8,357 nucleotides of DNA from an uncultured Selenomonadales bacterium. GTDB taxonomy: Bacteria > Bacillota > Negativicutes > Selenomonadales > Selenomonadaceae. Shown here one piece after another: positions 6,455 to 8,357 of this stretch. The stretch is from NCBI GenBank assembly GCA_937901445.1, contig CALDHY010000076.1:1-8357 (forward strand). Reading direction: 5' to 3'. Position 1 is the stretch's first letter. The number at the start of each line of letters is the position of its first letter. The translations under genes and the position numbers were made by a program. The notes under the pieces were generated by a model that was given only the letters and a program-made list of their open reading frames with translations, was not told the DNA's origin and ran no database searches.

Positions 6455-7657
6455 TCAAAATAAATCTGTCATACTTAAAATTGGTAAAACGATTGAAAAT
6501 ACCAACGCGCCGACGATAACACCCGCCGTCAATGTGCCGTAAACTTCAGCCTTTGCCGGCAGCGCACGCAGTGTTTCTTCAATTTCAAAATCTGCCATTG
6601 ATTCACATTGCCGCAACATTTCGACGATATTACCGCTCGCCTCGCCCGTCACAATCAGCCCCAAGTACAGTGGCGAAAAATCTTTCAGCACGCGCTTTAA
6701 AGTTGCGCCGAATCTTTCGCCGTTTTCAACTGAAGTTTTAATTTTTTCAAGGAGGCGTTGCATTTTCAAGTTGCCGCTTGACGCCGCGCTTAAATTAATT
6801 GCCGCGTCCAATGTTACGCCGCTTTCAAGCAAAAATCCTAACCGGCTGAATAAATTTCTTAATTCAATTTCGCGCAGGATTTTTATTTTTAGTTTCAAGT
6901 TATCGCAGAAAAATTTGACTTCATCAACTTCCCTGTAAATTATTATAAAAAAAATTATTGCCGCCAAAATTATAACAGAAATTAAAAATAAATGCTCGTT
7001 TAAAAATCTGCCGCCCGCCAAAAAAATTGAGGTTATCAGCGGTAATTTTTGCCCGTTTTGCCCGTAAAATGACTCGAAAACCGGCAAAGTAATATTTATC
7101 ATAACGACAGCCGCCAAAAGTGCCGCGCCGAAAACTACAAGCGGGTAATACATTGCCGAACGAACTTTTCTGTTTGTGGCGTAATTTCTTTCAAGTTGTT
7201 CAGCAAGCCGCGCCGTGACTTCCTGCAACCTGCCGCTTGTTTCGCCAATTTCGACTGATTGAATTGAATTGTTGCCAAAAATAATTTCATACCTGCGAAG
7301 TGCCGCGCTGAAAGTTTCGCCGCCTTCAACGGTTTCAACCAATTCGTTTAAAATTTTTTCTGAAATATGCCCTCGCGCCGCCCGCTCCAATGTTTGAAGT
7401 GAATCGTGCAACGTCATAACGCCCAGCATTACGCTTAATTCTCGAAAAAATACCGCGCACCAACGCCCGCCGAGTTTGTATTTCAAATAAAAATCTTCAA
7501 ACAATTTTACAACACTGACGCGCTCCGGTGCAAGACTTACAACCTTAACGCCTTGATATTGTAAAACCGCGTAAGCTTCGGCGTAATTTTCAGCCTCAAG
7601 CGTGCCAATCTGCGCGACAGAATTTTCATCGTAGCCTTTATATCGAAATTTTTTCAT
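6455..7657 (-). CDS. pilC: Type IV pilus / type II secretion platform protein PilC (GspF family)
   Basis: PilC is the polytopic inner-membrane platform on which the cytoplasmic motor ATPases act to add or remove pilin subunits. The 400 residues equal the usual family length. Two T2SSF domains are visible, about 65-190 and 268-393, each with the helical motif near its middle (GETSGRL at 138-144, GEASGNI at 338-344). Membrane segments lie at about 168-191, 222-241 and 371-393. The N-terminal part (MKKFRYKGYDENSVAQIGTLEAENYAEA) is the usual small cytoplasmic domain; the long quote splits into MKKFRYKGYDENS (1-13) and the EAENYAEA helix (21-28). The ATG overlaps the pilT stop as ATGA, with AAAGG repeats just upstream. 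Pairing with a PilT-type ATPase favours a pilus over a type II secretion system. No pilin, PilB, PilM or secretin gene is in the window. Confidence 0.92.
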   Translation of the reverse strand: MKKFRYKGYDENSVAQIGTLEAENYAEAYAVLQYQGVKVVSLAPERVSVVKLFEDFYLKYKLGGRWCAVFFRELSVMLGVMTLHDSLQTLERAARGHISEKILNELVETVEGGETFSAALRRYEIIFGNNSIQSVEIGETSGRLQEVTARLAEQLERNYATNRKVRSAMYYPLVVFGAALLAAVVMINITLPVFESFYGQNGQKLPLITSIFLAGGRFLNEHLFLISVIILAAIIFFIIIYREVDEVKFFCDNLKLKIKILREIELRNLFSRLGFLLESGVTLDAAINLSAASSGNLKMQRLLEKIKTSVENGERFGATLKRVLKDFSPLYLGLIVTGEASGNIVEMLRQCESMADFEIEETLRALPAKAEVYGTLTAGVIVGALVFSIVLPILSMTDLF

Positions 7658-8357
7658 AAGCCTTTCGCCTTTAACGCCGCCTCCATTGTTTGCATACCTG
7701 CCGCCTGATTGCTCATCATAACATTTGGCAGTTGTATATATTTTCCTTGCCTAATTAAGGAACGCGCCGCTGGATTGGCGATTAAAACTTCAGCCGCGCA
7801 AACTCTTTCGCCCTTTGAATTTTTCAAAAGTTGCTGTGAAATTATCGCCGAAAATTCATCTGCAAATAAATCCCGTATTGCGTCGCGCTGTACGAGCGGA
7901 AACATTGTTTCAACGCGCATTGCCGTTTCAGCCGCTGACTTTGTATGAAGTGTAGCCAAAACTAAAACGCCTGCCGCCGATGCTTCAAGTGCCGCGTGCA
8001 TTGTGGCGGCGTCTCTAATTTCGCCAATTAACAAAACGTCCGGCATTTCGCGCAGTGCTACTTTTAGCGCGTCCGCAAAATTCAAAAAATCTTGTCCAAG
8101 TTCACGTTGACTGACGAAAGAATTTTCTGTATCGTACTCAAATTCTATCGGATCTTCAAGCGTCAACAAATGACACGGGCGAATTTTGCAAAGTTCATTT
8201 AGAAAGGCGGCAATGGTTGTAGACTTTCCGGAACCCGTGCGCCCCGTAACCAAAATTAAGCCTTGCGTTGCAGTTAAAAATTTTTTCAAGGCACGTGGCG
8301 CGCCAATTTTTTCAAGCGTAGGAATTTTTTCAGCAATTAGGCGAATTGCAACGGCGG
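7654..8357 (-). CDS. pilT: PilT-family pilus retraction ATPase (5' end outside window)
   Basis: This is a hexameric cytoplasmic ATPase that powers pilus retraction. The frame is open to the right edge (first full codon at 8353-8355), giving 233 residues of the C-terminal part; the N-terminal PAS-like domain is missing. Before the Walker A comes RLIAEKIPTLEKIGAPRALK, typical of PilT. Counting from TTG at 8289 as residue 1, Walker A is GRTGSGKS (16-23), the Asp box LEDPIEF (44-50), Walker B VLLIGEIRD (85-93) and the His box LATLHTKSA (111-119). AARSLIRQGK (174-183) fits the AIRNLIRE motif needed for retraction, and GMQTME (198-203) is the usual ending. Only about 190 residues follow Walker A and there is no CxxC zinc site, which argues against PilB/GspE. 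TTG at 8289 is not the true start, because conserved sequence continues upstream. Confidence 0.9.
   Translation of the reverse strand, partial: AVAIRLIAEKIPTLEKIGAPRALKKFLTATQGLILVTGRTGSGKSTTIAAFLNELCKIRPCHLLTLEDPIEFEYDTENSFVSQRELGQDFLNFADALKVALREMPDVLLIGEIRDAATMHAALEASAAGVLVLATLHTKSAAETAMRVETMFPLVQRDAIRDLFADEFSAIISQQLLKNSKGERVCAAEVLIANPAARSLIRQGKYIQLPNVMMSNQAAGMQTMEAALKAKGL

Noticed and set aside
1449..7681. Frequent ACGCCGCC on the plus strand (about eight by eye), possible skewed chromosome motif
   Set aside because: Most copies fall inside genes and several match Gly-Gly-Val codons (GGC GGC GTT) on the minus strand, so codon bias explains them.
7654..8289. TTG at 8289 as the start of the retraction ATPase
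   Set aside because: The frame continues upstream with typical PilT sequence (IPTLEKIGAP), and a start just before the Walker A would remove half of the family fold.
7654..8357. Assignment as PilB/GspE extension ATPase
   Set aside because: There is no CxxC zinc site, the segment after Walker A is short, and an AIRNLIRE-like motif is present. PilT fits better.

Overview
The window looks like chromosomal DNA from a diderm Firmicute, most likely a member of the Negativicutes. This is inferred from the gene content: FtsE, FtsX and an EnvC-like M23 peptidase, a retraction ATPase and platform protein of a type IV pilus, a lipoprotein solute-binding protein and full-length MutS2, in AT-rich DNA with marked GCC/GGC use. 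No 16S rRNA or other phylogenetic marker is present, so the lineage is only moderately supported. All seven genes are on the minus strand, so transcription runs from the right edge (8357) to the left edge (1).

Layout in transcription order. A pilT-like retraction ATPase enters from the right edge (8357-7654, 5' end missing). It overlaps the platform gene pilC (7657-6455) by ATGA. After 13 bases comes a 284-residue lipoprotein with the parts of a family 3 solute-binding protein in swapped order (6441-5587). Its stop abuts the ftsE start (5586-4903), ftsE overlaps ftsX (4906-4019) by ATGA, and four bases later a GTG starts an EnvC-like coiled-coil/M23 peptidase (4014-2668). These six genes are packed tightly enough to be one operon whose promoter lies beyond the right edge. 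A 142-base gap (2526-2667) with two hairpins and a weak promoter candidate separates them from mutS2 (2525-150). The last 149 bases hold no gene, but they carry a long-range inverted repeat.

How the genes fit together. FtsE (ATPase) and FtsX (membrane protein with a large outer loop) are the transmembrane switch that controls septal peptidoglycan hydrolysis in other bacteria, and the EnvC-like protein is the expected partner of the FtsX loop. Unlike E. coli EnvC, this one keeps the metal-binding residues, so it may cut peptidoglycan itself. PilT and PilC belong to the type IV pilus motor. The lipoprotein sits between the two systems, has no solute permease in the window and is directly joined to ftsE, so its role is the main open question. 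MutS2 is a housekeeping protein of recombination control and ribosome rescue that appears to be separately expressed.

The items most worth a second look are the rearranged solute-binding lipoprotein and its coupling to ftsE, the catalytically intact EnvC-like protein, the hairpin and possible gene remnant ahead of mutS2, and the inverted-repeat element behind mutS2.
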